A stretch of DNA of 64,000 nucleotides from Alphaproteobacteria bacterium (lineage in GTDB: Bacteria; Pseudomonadota; Alphaproteobacteria; Reyranellales; Reyranellaceae). Location: the NCBI GenBank assembly GCA_019635875.1, contig JAHBYP010000006.1, positions 278,236 through 342,235 of the forward strand, in the 5' to 3' direction. Position numbers and translations under genes: made by a program. A model generated the notes under the pieces. That model made no database searches and was not told the DNA's origin. It saw nothing but the letters and a program-made list of their open reading frames with translations. Shown here in pieces: positions 10,655 to 19,112 of this stretch; the stretch's first letter is position 1; the number at the start of each line of letters is the position of its first letter.

Positions 10655-10730
10655 GCCCCCTTCGTCTAGAGGCCCAGGACGCGGCCCTCTCAAGGCTGAA
10701 ACACGGGTTCGAATCCCGTAGGGGGCGCCA
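10655..10730 (+). tRNA. tRNA-Glu (anticodon CTC), CCA encoded
   Basis: Acceptor arms GCCCCCT (10655-10661) and AGGGGGC (10720-10726) pair perfectly, followed by G and an encoded CCA at 10728-10730. The D-loop GTCTAGAGGCCCAGGAC, the anticodon loop CTCTCAA with CTC, and the T-arm ACGGGTTCGAATCCCGT are all canonical. Total 76 bases. No integrase or duplicated 3' end was seen nearby. Confidence 0.97.
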
Positions 10731-10827
10731 AGCCGTGCTCTCGGAGCGATCTTGCGCTCCAGGCGGCATCCCGGATCCGATTCGCCGGCCAAGAACCACG
10801 ACTGCCCGTGAACGACGGAGACCGGTC

Positions 10828-11850
10828 ATGATGCATGACGCCGCCCCGATTCGTCCGCCGATGGAGCCCGCGAGCGGCGTGCGCCGTATCCGGCTCGCCC
10901 CGCACCAGATGACCACGACAGTGACGGCGAGCGAGGACCTCTTCATCCTCGCGCATCTCGGCGTTCCCCGGGTCGATCCGGCGCACTGGTCGCTGACGAT
11001 CGACGGGCTGGTCGGGCGGCAGCGGATCCTCACCCTGGCCGATCTCCGGCAGGTGCCGAAGCAGACCATCGAGGCGGTGCATCAGTGTTGCGGCAGCCCG
11101 ACCGAGCCCACCGTGCCGACGCGTCGCGTCGCCAACGTGCGCTGGGGCGGTGTCGGCCTCGCCACGCTGCTGGCCCGGCTCGACGTCGATCCGCGCGCGC
11201 GTTTCCTGTGGGCATACGGCCTCGATGGCGGGCAGTTCGCCGGATCGCCGGTCGACTGGTTCGTCAAGGACCTGCCGCTGCAGCGCCTCGCGGCCGGCGG
11301 CGTGCTCATCGCCTACGAGTTGAACGGCAGGCCGCTGCCGGCCGAGCATGGCTTTCCGGTGCGCCTGGTGGTTCCCGGCTATTACGGCACCAACAGCGTG
11401 AAGTGGCTCTGGCGCCTGCGTCTGGCCGAGCATCGCGCCGACGGGATGTTCACCGGTCGCTTCTACAACGACGAGACCAGCGAGGAGGATCGCGCTGCGG
11501 GCCTCGGGCCGCGCCGGCCGGTCTGGGCCATTGCGCCCGAATCGGTGATCGTCGAGCCCTCGCCGGACACCATGGTCGCGACCGGCGAGCCGGTCGAGAT
11601 CTGGGGCTGGGCCTGGTCGTTCCGCGAGGTCGCCGCCGTCGAGGTCAGCGTCGATGGCGGCGCCACTTGTGCGCGCGCGGCGCTGGAGCCGCGACGCGGC
11701 TGGGCCTGGCGGCGCTTTTCGCTGATCTGGCGGCCCGACGAGCGCGGCGAGGCCATCCTGCGGGCGCGGGCGCGTGACGTCGACGGCACGGCCCAGCCGG
11801 AGGACGGCGCGCGCAATGCCGCCCATTCTGTGCGGGTCTTTGTGCGCTGA
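10828..11850 (+). CDS. Sulfite oxidase-fold molybdopterin-dependent oxidoreductase
   Basis: A 340-residue protein with the sulfite oxidase arrangement: a molybdopterin domain (about 25-215) and a C-terminal Mo-co dimerisation immunoglobulin-like domain (about 235-340, EIWGWAWSF then VEVSVDGGA). In HQCCGSP the first Cys (Cys87) aligns with the Mo-ligating Cys of QCAGN in sulfite oxidases. GFPVRLVVPGYYGTNSVKWL is the usual cofactor-binding block. There is no Tat signal, so it may be cytosolic. Two adjacent ATGs (10828, 10831) follow GGAG. Substrate unknown; sulfite is not guaranteed. Confidence 0.85.
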   Translation: MMHDAAPIRPPMEPASGVRRIRLAPHQMTTTVTASEDLFILAHLGVPRVDPAHWSLTIDGLVGRQRILTLADLRQVPKQTIEAVHQCCGSPTEPTVPTRRVANVRWGGVGLATLLARLDVDPRARFLWAYGLDGGQFAGSPVDWFVKDLPLQRLAAGGVLIAYELNGRPLPAEHGFPVRLVVPGYYGTNSVKWLWRLRLAEHRADGMFTGRFYNDETSEEDRAAGLGPRRPVWAIAPESVIVEPSPDTMVATGEPVEIWGWAWSFREVAAVEVSVDGGATCARAALEPRRGWAWRRFSLIWRPDERGEAILRARARDVDGTAQPEDGARNAAHSVRVFVR

Positions 11851-11955
11851 TCGAGCTGGCGGCCATGATCGCCCGCGCGCGCTGCGGCTTTCCGCCGGTG
11901 ACTTAGTGGGTCTTTGCGTCTTCCCGCCGCCGCAATGGCGCGCTACCTTTTCGTC

Positions 11956-12180
11956 ATGACCAAGCTCTTAGAGCAAGCCGTCGATGCGTTGCGCCGGTTG
12001 TCTCCGGATGCACAAGATGCCTACGCTCGGGCATTGTTGGAGATCTTGCCGAGCGGCGAGGTCTACAAATTGACCAGCGAGGATCGCGTGGCGATCGAGG
12101 TCTCCCGCGCTCAAATGCGCCGAGGCGAGTTTGTGTCAGAGCGCGAGATGGAGGAGTTCTGGCGCGGCTACGGGGCGTGA
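11956..12180 (+). CDS. Putative antitoxin of a type II toxin-antitoxin pair
   Basis: A 74-residue, Ala/Leu/Glu-rich, probably helical protein with no recognised DNA-binding motif. Its stop TGA overlaps the GTG start of the downstream RelE/ParE-type toxin by 4 bases (GTGA), the usual antitoxin-first layout. The tail FVSEREMEEFWRGYGA resembles C-terminal toxin-neutralising segments of small antitoxins. An upstream in-frame start at 11914 adds poor-quality residues and was not used. The antitoxin call rests mostly on the neighbour. Confidence 0.65.
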   Translation: MTKLLEQAVDALRRLSPDAQDAYARALLEILPSGEVYKLTSEDRVAIEVSRAQMRRGEFVSEREMEEFWRGYGA

Positions 12181-12470
12181 TCGTCCGCTTCACACCCGCT
12201 GCCCGAGACGAACTTCGGGACATTCTCACCTATATCGAAGAGCGCAATCCTGTAGGCGCCCGGAAGGTGGCTTCGCGTGTTCGTCGAGCGCTCGATCTCG
12301 TTGTCGAGTTCCCGCAGCATGGCGCGCCGACCGACGTTCCCGGAATCCGACGGGTGCTGGCGCTGCCATATCCCTACGTGATCTTCTACGAGGTCCTGAC
12401 GAACGAGATCGTGGTGCATCGCGTGCGGCATGTTCGCCGCGAGAGAATCGCGCCACGGGCGCAAGACTGA
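12177..12470 (+). CDS. RelE/ParE family toxin
   Basis: A 97-residue small basic protein beginning MIVRFTPAARDELRDILTYI, the standard opening of ParE/RelE-fold toxins, and ending with VHRVRHVRRERI, the usual C-terminal strand. ParE-type members poison gyrase while RelE-type cleave mRNA; sequence alone does not settle which. Starts at GTG overlapping the antitoxin stop. The frame is complete and looks functional. It is followed 15 bases later by the unrelated Ldh-family gene. Confidence 0.85.
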   Translation: MIVRFTPAARDELRDILTYIEERNPVGARKVASRVRRALDLVVEFPQHGAPTDVPGIRRVLALPYPYVIFYEVLTNEIVVHRVRHVRRERIAPRAQD

Positions 12471-12485
12471 AGCGGAGGAAGCGTA

Positions 12486-13568
12486 ATGGCCGAGGTCGAG
12501 ATGGTGAATGTGCCGGCGCAGACGGTGCGCGCGCAGTGCGAGGCTATCCTGCGCGCGTGGGGGATGTCCGAGGAGCATCTGAAGATGACGTCGGAAGTGC
12601 TGCTCGAGACAGATCTGCGCGGCATCGAATCGCACGGCCTGTCGATGCTGCCGATCTACAACGACATGCGCGGCAAGAAGATCAACATGACGCCCGATAT
12701 CCGCGTCGTGAAGGAGACGCCGGTGTCGGCGCTGATCGACGCCGACAACAGCATCGGCCATGTGCCCTCGACCATCGGCATGGGCATGGCGATCGCCAAG
12801 GCCAGGGCGATGGGGCTGGCGGTGGTCTGCGTGCGGCGCTCGGCGCATTTCGGTGCCGCCGGCTGCTATAGCGACATGGCTGCCCGCGCCGGCATGATCG
12901 GCATCGTCACCACCTCGGCGCGCGGCATCACCATGGTGCCGACGCACGGCACGGTGCCGGTGTTCGGCACCAATCCGATCTCGGTGGCGGCGCCGGCCGG
13001 TAAGCATCAGCCGTTCAACCTCGACATGGCGACGACGCCGGTCGCCGTCAACAAGCTCAAGGTCTACTGGCTGAAGGGCAAGGAGATCCCCGAGGGCTGG
13101 GCCTACAACGAGCAGGGCGGATCGGAGCGCAACGCCGAGCGCGCCTTCAAGACGCGCCGCATGGCGCCGCTGGGCGGCACGCGCGAGAGCGGCGGCCACA
13201 AGGGCTATGGTCTGGCGATGGTGGTGAACATCCTCTCGCAGACGCTCGCCGGCACGACCTTCCAGCCGCTGCGGGTCAAGCGCGAGGGCACCGACACGCC
13301 GGACAATATCGGCCACTTCTTCCTGGTGATCGATCCCAAGCTGTTCCGCGAGGAAGGCGAGTTCGAATCCGATCTCGACGAGATGATGGATTTCCTGCGC
13401 GGCCAGGTGCCGGCCGACGCGGCGCAGCCGGTGCTGGTGCCGGGCGATCCGGAATACGCCGAGAAGGCGACGCGGCTGCGCGACGGCATTCCGGTGCCGC
13501 GCATGCTGGCCGACCAGATCCGCGACGTCTGCCGCAAGAGCAACGCGGCGTATCTGCTGGAGGGCTGA
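12486..13568 (+). CDS. Ldh family oxidoreductase (malate/L-lactate/ureidoglycolate dehydrogenase type)
   Basis: A 360-residue NAD(P)-dependent 2-hydroxyacid dehydrogenase of the Ldh_2 fold, unrelated to Rossmann-type lactate dehydrogenases. GIESHGLSMLP carries His50, the conserved catalytic His; RRSAHFGAAG, GTNPISVAAP and GGHKGYGLAMVV are further family blocks. Length equals the family norm. A GGAGGAA ribosome site precedes the ATG. Substrate among malate, sulfolactate, ureidoglycolate or pyrroline-2-carboxylate cannot be told. A palindromic repeat lies 10 bases past the stop. Confidence 0.9.
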   Translation: MAEVEMVNVPAQTVRAQCEAILRAWGMSEEHLKMTSEVLLETDLRGIESHGLSMLPIYNDMRGKKINMTPDIRVVKETPVSALIDADNSIGHVPSTIGMGMAIAKARAMGLAVVCVRRSAHFGAAGCYSDMAARAGMIGIVTTSARGITMVPTHGTVPVFGTNPISVAAPAGKHQPFNLDMATTPVAVNKLKVYWLKGKEIPEGWAYNEQGGSERNAERAFKTRRMAPLGGTRESGGHKGYGLAMVVNILSQTLAGTTFQPLRVKREGTDTPDNIGHFFLVIDPKLFREEGEFESDLDEMMDFLRGQVPADAAQPVLVPGDPEYAEKATRLRDGIPVPRMLADQIRDVCRKSNAAYLLEG

Positions 13569-13578
13569 GGCAGATCAC

Positions 13579-13646
13579 CTGTCATCCCGAGCGGAGCGAG
13601 GGTCCAGGAAAGCCGCCTGGATCCCTCGCTCCGCTCGGGATGACAG
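13579..13646. repeat. 69-bp palindromic repeat, copy B
   Basis: Arms CTGTCATCCCGAGCGGAGCG and its complement, with a paired change (GCAGC to GGAGC on both arms) that keeps the stem intact. It separates the convergent Ldh-family and efflux genes. The compensated change suggests the folded structure, or gene conversion between arms, is maintained. Confidence 0.9.
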
Positions 13647-13652
13647 ACTTTG

Positions 13653-15218
13653 TCAATCCGACGCGCGCATGTCGCGGCGCTGCGAGCGCGACAGGATGTA
13701 GGCCGGCAGCAGCGCCAGAAGTGTCACGCCGCCCACGACCATGAACGTGTCCTGGAACGCCAGCGTCTGGCTCTGCGCATGCACGACAGTGCCGAGATAG
13801 TCGAGCGCACTGTAGTGGCGGATGCGCTCCGTGAGACCGACGGTCTTCAACAGTGTCTCGACCTGGTGCACCAGGCGGTCGGTGGCGTGGTTGGCGTAGT
13901 CCTGCGTCGCCGTCAGCGCCTCGGCGTGGAAGGCGCCGCGCGTCTCGAGCACGGCGACGAAGGACACGGTGCCCAGCGCACCGCCGAGCTGACGCATGAA
14001 GTTGGTGGCGCCGGCGCCCTGGCGTACCTTGTCCGGCGGCAGCACCTTGAGCGACGACGCGTTGAGGCTGGGATTGATGAAGCCCAGGCCGAGGCGCGAG
14101 ATCATGGTGACCAGGACCAGCGTCCAGAACACGGTGTTGACGTCGGCCAGGCTCATGAAGTGGAAGCCGATGGCGAACAGGATCAGCCCGCCCATGATCA
14201 TCAGCGCCGGCGGCAGCACGTCGGCCATGCGGCCGGCGACCGGGAAGATCACCGCCAGCATCAGGCCGGCGGGCATCATCATCAGGCCCGAAACCAGCGG
14301 CGTGAAGCCCTGCGTGGTCTGCACGAAGACCGGCACGAGGTAGGTCGAGCCCATCATGCAGGCGCCGAAGATGAAGGCGACGATGCCGGCCGAGGCGAAC
14401 TGGCTGTTGGCGAACATGCGCACGTCGAGCAGCGGCCGGTCGGTGTGGAGCTCCCAGAGCACGAAGAGGATCGAGGCCACCGTGCCGCCGACCAGGCGCA
14501 GCACGATGGTGTCGGAGTTCCAGCCCTCGCTCTGCCCGTTGGCGAAGCCGGTCATGATGCCGAACAGCGCCGCGCCGGCCAGGATGAAGCCGATCCAGTC
14601 GAAGCGCGGCAGCGTCTTCGGCAGCGGCTGGGTGGGCATGAACAGCGAGCCCAGCACCGCCGCCAGCAGGCAGAAGGGCAGCGCGACGTAGAACACGTAG
14701 CGCCAGGAGAAGTACTCGATCATCAGCCCGCCCAGGGTCGGGCCGATCGCCGGCGCGAAGACCACGCCCAGGCCGAAGGTGCCCATCGCCATGCCGCGGC
14801 GCTCGGGCGGAAAGACGCTGAAGATGATCGCCATCACCAGCGGCTGGCTGATGCCCGACGAGAAGCCCTGCAGCACGCGGGCGAAGACCAGCACGTCCTC
14901 GTTGGGCGCGCCGCCGCCCAGCACGGCGCCGCCGGAGAACACCAGCAGCGAGCCGATGAAGGTGCGCCGCTCGCCCAGCACGCCGACCACCCAGGCGCTG
15001 AGCAGCATGCCGAAGGTCATGGTCGCGGAGAAGGCAGAGGACATCCACTGCGCCATGTCCTGGCCGATGCCGAAGGCGCCCATGACATCGGGCACCGCGA
15101 CATTCACCGTGGTCATGCTGAGCACCATGGCGACGACGCCGACCATGCCGGTGATGGTGACCAGCCACCGATAGGACGGGCCGTAGCGCTCGGCCAGCAC
15201 CTCGGTGCTATCGTACAT
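13653..15218 (-). CDS. DHA2 family MFS efflux transporter (EmrB/QacA type)
   Basis: A 521-residue inner-membrane proton-driven multidrug exporter. About 14 hydrophobic spans are visible, with the family blocks VNVAVPDVMGAFG in span 1, FGMLLSAWVVGVLGERRTF (motif A region) and FAPAIGPTLGGLMIEYFSWR (motif C and following loop). A longer periplasmic stretch occurs near the C-terminus (about 430-480). Its start overlaps the end of the upstream HlyD-family gene by 11 bases, so the two form an EmrAB-like pair that would work with an outer-membrane channel not encoded here. Confidence 0.93.
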   Translation of the reverse strand: MYDSTEVLAERYGPSYRWLVTITGMVGVVAMVLSMTTVNVAVPDVMGAFGIGQDMAQWMSSAFSATMTFGMLLSAWVVGVLGERRTFIGSLLVFSGGAVLGGGAPNEDVLVFARVLQGFSSGISQPLVMAIIFSVFPPERRGMAMGTFGLGVVFAPAIGPTLGGLMIEYFSWRYVFYVALPFCLLAAVLGSLFMPTQPLPKTLPRFDWIGFILAGAALFGIMTGFANGQSEGWNSDTIVLRLVGGTVASILFVLWELHTDRPLLDVRMFANSQFASAGIVAFIFGACMMGSTYLVPVFVQTTQGFTPLVSGLMMMPAGLMLAVIFPVAGRMADVLPPALMIMGGLILFAIGFHFMSLADVNTVFWTLVLVTMISRLGLGFINPSLNASSLKVLPPDKVRQGAGATNFMRQLGGALGTVSFVAVLETRGAFHAEALTATQDYANHATDRLVHQVETLLKTVGLTERIRHYSALDYLGTVVHAQSQTLAFQDTFMVVGGVTLLALLPAYILSRSQRRDMRASD

Positions 15219-16284
15219 CGATCGCGATCTCGACCATCATGCCGGGTGCCAGCACCTTGGGTTTCTCGACGAGGTCGATCTTCACCGGCACGCGCTGGGT
15301 GATCTTGGTGAAATTGCCGCTCGGGTTGGGCGTCGGCAGCAGGGCGAAGCGCGCCGTGGTCGAGCTGCCGATGCGCGCGACCCGGCCGACAAAGCGCTCG
15401 TTGGGATAGGCGTCGACGGTGACGCTGACCGGCTGGCCGACGCGCAGGTAGCGGATGCGTGTCTCCTTGATGTTGGCCTCGATCCACACGTCGTTGGGAT
15501 CGTGCAGCATGAGGATGCGCTGGCCCGGCCCGACATACTCGCCCGCCAGCATGAACGTGCGGTCGATGACGGCGGCGATCGGGCTGCGGATGGTGCGGTC
15601 CTCGACGTCGACCAGCTGCTGGCGCAGTTGCGATTGCAGGTTGGCCTCGGCGTGCACCAGGCCGGCGATCTGCCCATCAATGACGGCCAGCTGGTCGCGT
15701 TCGGCCAGCGCTTCGGCCAGCGCGCCCTCGGCCTGGGTGCGCTCGGCATCCATGCGTCGGCGGGTGTTCTCCAGCCGCGTCACCGCCGCCTGCGCCGTCT
15801 CGAGCTGCTTGTCGGTGATCACGCGGCGCTCGTAGAGCTGCTTGCTGCGCTCGAGCTCCTGGTTGGCGAGCAGGATGTCGGAATCGAGCGCGTCGCGCGC
15901 CGCCTGGGTGACCTTCACGCCCGAGGCACGGGTGCGCGCCTTCGCGTCGGCCTGGTTCTCGATCATCTGGCGTTCGGCCATGAGGCGCGAGCGGTCGGCC
16001 TTGACCGCCTCGATCTGCGCCTTCAGCGCCTCGGCGCGCAGTTTCGCTGTGCGGTCATCGATCCGGGCGACCACCTGGTTGGCCTCGACCCGCATGCCCT
16101 CGCGCACCGGGACCTCGACCAGCCAGCCCTCGGCGCGGCTCGACATGGTGACGATGTCGGCGGTGATGCGCGCGTCCGTCTCGTAGACATGGGTCGAGCG
16201 CATGTAGACCTCGTAGGCGCCCAGCCCCAGGGCGGCCGCGAGGACTGCACCGATGACCAGCAGCCGCACGCGCTGACGGCTCAT
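15208..16284 (-). CDS. HlyD/EmrA family membrane fusion protein
   Basis: A 358-residue periplasmic adaptor. One N-terminal membrane span (about 8-27) is followed by a split biotinyl-lipoyl domain (VYETDARITADIV ... NQVVARIDDRTAKL), a long alpha-hairpin rich in Ala/Glu/Arg/Leu (about 80-210), and the barrel domain with the family signature DVWIEANIKETRIRYLRVGQ. It belongs with the overlapping EmrB-like transporter. No regulator gene is adjacent; the 138-bp gap upstream may hold the promoter. Confidence 0.92.
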   Translation of the reverse strand: MSRQRVRLLVIGAVLAAALGLGAYEVYMRSTHVYETDARITADIVTMSSRAEGWLVEVPVREGMRVEANQVVARIDDRTAKLRAEALKAQIEAVKADRSRLMAERQMIENQADAKARTRASGVKVTQAARDALDSDILLANQELERSKQLYERRVITDKQLETAQAAVTRLENTRRRMDAERTQAEGALAEALAERDQLAVIDGQIAGLVHAEANLQSQLRQQLVDVEDRTIRSPIAAVIDRTFMLAGEYVGPGQRILMLHDPNDVWIEANIKETRIRYLRVGQPVSVTVDAYPNERFVGRVARIGSSTTARFALLPTPNPSGNFTKITQRVPVKIDLVEKPKVLAPGMMVEIAIDVR

Positions 16285-16422
16285 GCCGCCACGGACAGCT
16301 CGGGTGTCCGGCCTATATTTCAGTGACCCGTCTATGCGCGCTTCTTCCCGCTGCTTGTGCGGTGATCATCCGCTCGCCGTCGGCCCGGTACAATGGGCGT
16401 CCGGCACAGGGCTGCTACGCGA

Positions 16423-16767
16423 TCAGGGAAGCTCCAGGCTGACGGCCACGGCGGCGCTGGCGATCACGGCCACGTCGCCCACTTCCTCATCCGGCACGTC
16501 AAGTCCGCCCTTGACCACCTTCACGGCCACGATGCCGTGCGGCAGCGAGGCCTTCACGGCCTCGGCATCGACCTTGTCGGGCCGCTGCACGCCGATCGTG
16601 ACCTCGACGAACATCGAGGTCTTGGGGTTGACCTTGAGCGTGCGCAGCACGGTGAGCGAGCTGTGATGGATGGCATCCTGCACCGCGCGCAGGGCGGCCT
16701 TGGTGTAGTCGCCGCCGTGCAGGTCGTTGCCGGTTCCCATCTCGAGGATGACGCGCCTTCTCGCCAT
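16423..16767 (-). CDS. Lin0512 family protein (copy 1)
   Basis: A 114-residue protein of the Lin0512 family, whose role is not established. It is about the family's usual length. The block GGDYTKAALRAVQDAIHHSSL and the middle strand FVEVTIGVQRPDKVDAEAV are conserved with the adjacent paralogue. No signal peptide or membrane span. It is the downstream member of a two-gene set, 11 bases after its paralogue, so the products may form a heteromer. No enzyme can be assigned. Confidence 0.8.
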   Translation of the reverse strand: MARRRVILEMGTGNDLHGGDYTKAALRAVQDAIHHSSLTVLRTLKVNPKTSMFVEVTIGVQRPDKVDAEAVKASLPHGIVAVKVVKGGLDVPDEEVGDVAVIASAAVAVSLELP

Positions 16768-16778
16768 GGCCGGTCTCC

Positions 16779-17120
16779 TCAGGGCAGGTCGAGCCGCACG
16801 ACGGCGGCGGCATTGGCCATGACGGTGACGTCGGTGCCGGCGGCGTTGGCGATCTCAAGCCCGCCCTCCACGACGGTGACCGTCCCGGTGCCGTGCGGCA
16901 GCACCGCCAGCACTTCGGCCTTGTCGACCTTGTCGGGCTTGGGCACGCCGATGGTGACGTCGACGCGCATCGAATCGACCGGCTTGCCCAGCGCGTCGGC
17001 CACCGTCAGGGAATTGTGCCACAGCGCGTCGCGCAGGGCGCGCACGGCCGCCTTGGTGTAGTCGCCGCCGCGGATGTCGGTGCCCATGCCGATCTCCAGC
17101 ACCACGCGCCTGTAGGCCAT
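16779..17120 (-). CDS. Lin0512 family protein (copy 2)
   Basis: A 113-residue paralogue of the preceding gene, sharing GGDYTKAAVRALRDALWHNSL, VDVTIGVPKPDKVDKAEV and a Gly/Val-rich C-terminal half (PHGTGTVTVVEGGLEI). The two differ at many positions, so the duplication is old. Divergent from an alpha/beta hydrolase across a 126-bp gap, which suggests a shared promoter region. Function unknown. Confidence 0.8.
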   Translation of the reverse strand: MAYRRVVLEIGMGTDIRGGDYTKAAVRALRDALWHNSLTVADALGKPVDSMRVDVTIGVPKPDKVDKAEVLAVLPHGTGTVTVVEGGLEIANAAGTDVTVMANAAAVVRLDLP

Positions 17121-17246
17121 TGTTTGTCATCCCCGTTCAACCGAGCCGGCCGGGACTTTAGGCGGGTTGCGGCTGGCATGCCACGACGCGAAACCGGCAG
17201 GCAGCCATGCCTCCGCAGCGGCCGGCCGCGTGCTAGACAAGACACC

Positions 17247-18155
17247 ATGGACGCCGATGCCTCGCCCGACCTTTCCGCCATTCCACTGATGGCCGATGGC
17301 CGAACGGCCGCCGACCACATCGCCGACATCGAGGCCAGGTCGCATGCCGAGCGCGTGCCGATGGGCAATGGCGGGCGGATGATGTGGCACGTCTGGGGCG
17401 CGGAGCCGGGCAAGCCGGTCCTGGTGCTGCTGCATGGCGGCGGCGGCTCGTGGCTCCATTGGGTTCGCAATGTGCTGCCGCTGTCGCAGCGCTACGCGCT
17501 CTACGTCGCCGACCTGCCGGGGCTGGGCGAGAGCGACTCGCCGGATGATCTCAAGGACGTCTGGTCGGTCACCAACGCCACCAGGACCGCGATGGATGCG
17601 CTGCTGCCCAAGGACCAGCGCTTCGACATCGCCGGCTTCTCCTTCGGCGGCAATATCGGCTCGCATGTCTGCACGCTCTACGGTGATCGCGTGCGCAGCA
17701 TGACCCTGGTCGGGCCGGGCGGCTTCCGCATGAAGCGCCAGCCGCGCGCGGCGCTTGGCCGGCTTACGCGCGACATGTCGGGCGAAAAGCTGGCCGCCGA
17801 GGCCCGGCGCAACCTCGAGCTGCTGATGGTGCACGATCCCAGGTCGATCGACCCGATCGCGCTGCACATGCAGGTCGTGAACTCGCTGCGCGCACGAACC
17901 AAGAGCCGGGGCATCTCGGCGCTGGGCCTGCTGAGCGATGTCGTGCCGACGCTGAAGACGCGGGTCAACGCGATCTGGGGCGAGTTCGATTCGACGGCCT
18001 ATCCGTACTACGAGGAGCGCGAGGTCTTCCTGCGCACCCACCACCCCGAGATCGACCTGCGCTACATCGAGGGCGGCGGCCACTGGATCGCCTTTGAAGG
18101 CGCCGACGCGTTCAACGCCATGCTGCCGGACATGCTGGACAAGCTGCCGGCGTAG
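17247..18155 (+). CDS. Alpha/beta hydrolase
   Basis: A 302-residue cytosolic hydrolase. The oxyanion-loop motif HGGGGSWLHW, the nucleophile elbow GFSFGG with Ser near residue 132, a late acid around GEFDS, and the His in EGGGHW make a complete catalytic triad. The N-terminal 40 residues are an extension before the fold. It resembles 2-hydroxy-6-oxohexadienoate hydrolase or epoxide hydrolase-type members, but the substrate cannot be deduced. Placed divergently from the Lin0512 pair and convergent with the deacetylase. Confidence 0.85.
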   Translation: MDADASPDLSAIPLMADGRTAADHIADIEARSHAERVPMGNGGRMMWHVWGAEPGKPVLVLLHGGGGSWLHWVRNVLPLSQRYALYVADLPGLGESDSPDDLKDVWSVTNATRTAMDALLPKDQRFDIAGFSFGGNIGSHVCTLYGDRVRSMTLVGPGGFRMKRQPRAALGRLTRDMSGEKLAAEARRNLELLMVHDPRSIDPIALHMQVVNSLRARTKSRGISALGLLSDVVPTLKTRVNAIWGEFDSTAYPYYEEREVFLRTHHPEIDLRYIEGGGHWIAFEGADAFNAMLPDMLDKLPA

Positions 18156-18189
18156 GCTCTTTGGGACCGCCGGCGTCTCGCCGGCTCAG

Positions 18190-19080
18190 TCAACGCACGG
18201 TCCCCTGAGGCAAGGCCAGGCAATGCGCGGCGATCGCGCCCGGCGTGGTGATCCACAGTTCATCGCGATGGGCGGCGATGTGCGCGAGTGCGCGTCGCAG
18301 GTGCTTCAGGCGATAGGGCTGACCCATCAGGTAGCCGTGCAGGGCGATGCCCATGACCAGCGGCTGGCCCGCCGACTGCCGGCGCATCTCGTCGAGATTG
18401 TCGACGATCATGTCGGCGAAGGCCGTGGCGTCGAGCTGACGGCGCGCGATCATCGGGATGTCGTTGAGTTCCTGCGGGTAGGGGACAGCGAGGATCGAGC
18501 CGCCGTCTCGCACGCGGAAGCGGATCGGCTGGTCGTCCATGCACCAGTCCAGCAGGTAGCGGTAGCCGGCCTCGGCCAGCAGGTCGGGCGTGACGCGGCT
18601 CTGCGAGATCCACGGTCCCAGCCAGCCGGCCGGCGCGGCGCCTTCCTCCTCGGTGATGCGCGCCGTCGACTCGGCGATCAGCCGTCGCTCGCCGGCTTCG
18701 TCGAGAACGCCCTGACGCTCGCTGTTGGTGCGGCCGTGGCCGACGATCTCGTCGCCGCGGATCCGATGCGCGGCGATGAGCTGCGGCGCGTAGTCGTACA
18801 TCGCGCTGTTGACCAGCGCGGACGAGGGCAGGGCAAGTTCGTCGAACAGCTCCAGCAGGCGCCAGGCGCCCACACGGTTGCCGTAGTCGCGCCAGGAGAA
18901 ATTCAGAACATCGGGTTGCGGCCCGCCCGGCGCCAGCTCGGCGCCCAGGCCTTCGCCGAAGGCGAAATGCTCCTGGTTGAGCGCGAGGTAGACCGCCAGC
19001 CGCTGGCCGCCGGGCCAGCGGTAATCGGGCCGGGCGTTGATCGGCAGGTAGTCGTAGCGGCCATGGCTGGGGAGGCTCAT
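18190..19080 (-). CDS. Polysaccharide deacetylase family protein (PuuE/allantoinase-like subgroup)
   Basis: A 296-residue NodB-homology TIM-barrel protein. Blocks such as FSWRDYGNRVGAWRLLELFD, GDEIVGHGRTNSERQ and WLGPWISQSRVTPDLLAEAG place it in the subgroup that includes PuuE allantoinase and other amide hydrolases rather than true chitin or peptidoglycan deacetylases. The classical TFDD metal motif is not present, as is usual in that subgroup. No signal peptide, so it acts in the cytosol. Its gene is followed (transcriptionally downstream) by a convergent hydrolase gene, and an SDR gene lies 32 bases upstream, probably in one transcript. Confidence 0.82.
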   Translation of the reverse strand: MSLPSHGRYDYLPINARPDYRWPGGQRLAVYLALNQEHFAFGEGLGAELAPGGPQPDVLNFSWRDYGNRVGAWRLLELFDELALPSSALVNSAMYDYAPQLIAAHRIRGDEIVGHGRTNSERQGVLDEAGERRLIAESTARITEEEGAAPAGWLGPWISQSRVTPDLLAEAGYRYLLDWCMDDQPIRFRVRDGGSILAVPYPQELNDIPMIARRQLDATAFADMIVDNLDEMRRQSAGQPLVMGIALHGYLMGQPYRLKHLRRALAHIAAHRDELWITTPGAIAAHCLALPQGTVR

Positions 19081-19112
19081 CGCCTCATTTCATAGCATGT
19101 GGCGTGCCAGCG

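Noticed and set aside
10655..10730. tRNA-Glu as an integration site of a mobile island
   Set aside because: No integrase, no duplicated tRNA 3' end and ordinary neighbouring genes.
13650..15302. 550-codon plus-strand frame
   Set aside because: Antisense of the 14-span efflux transporter.
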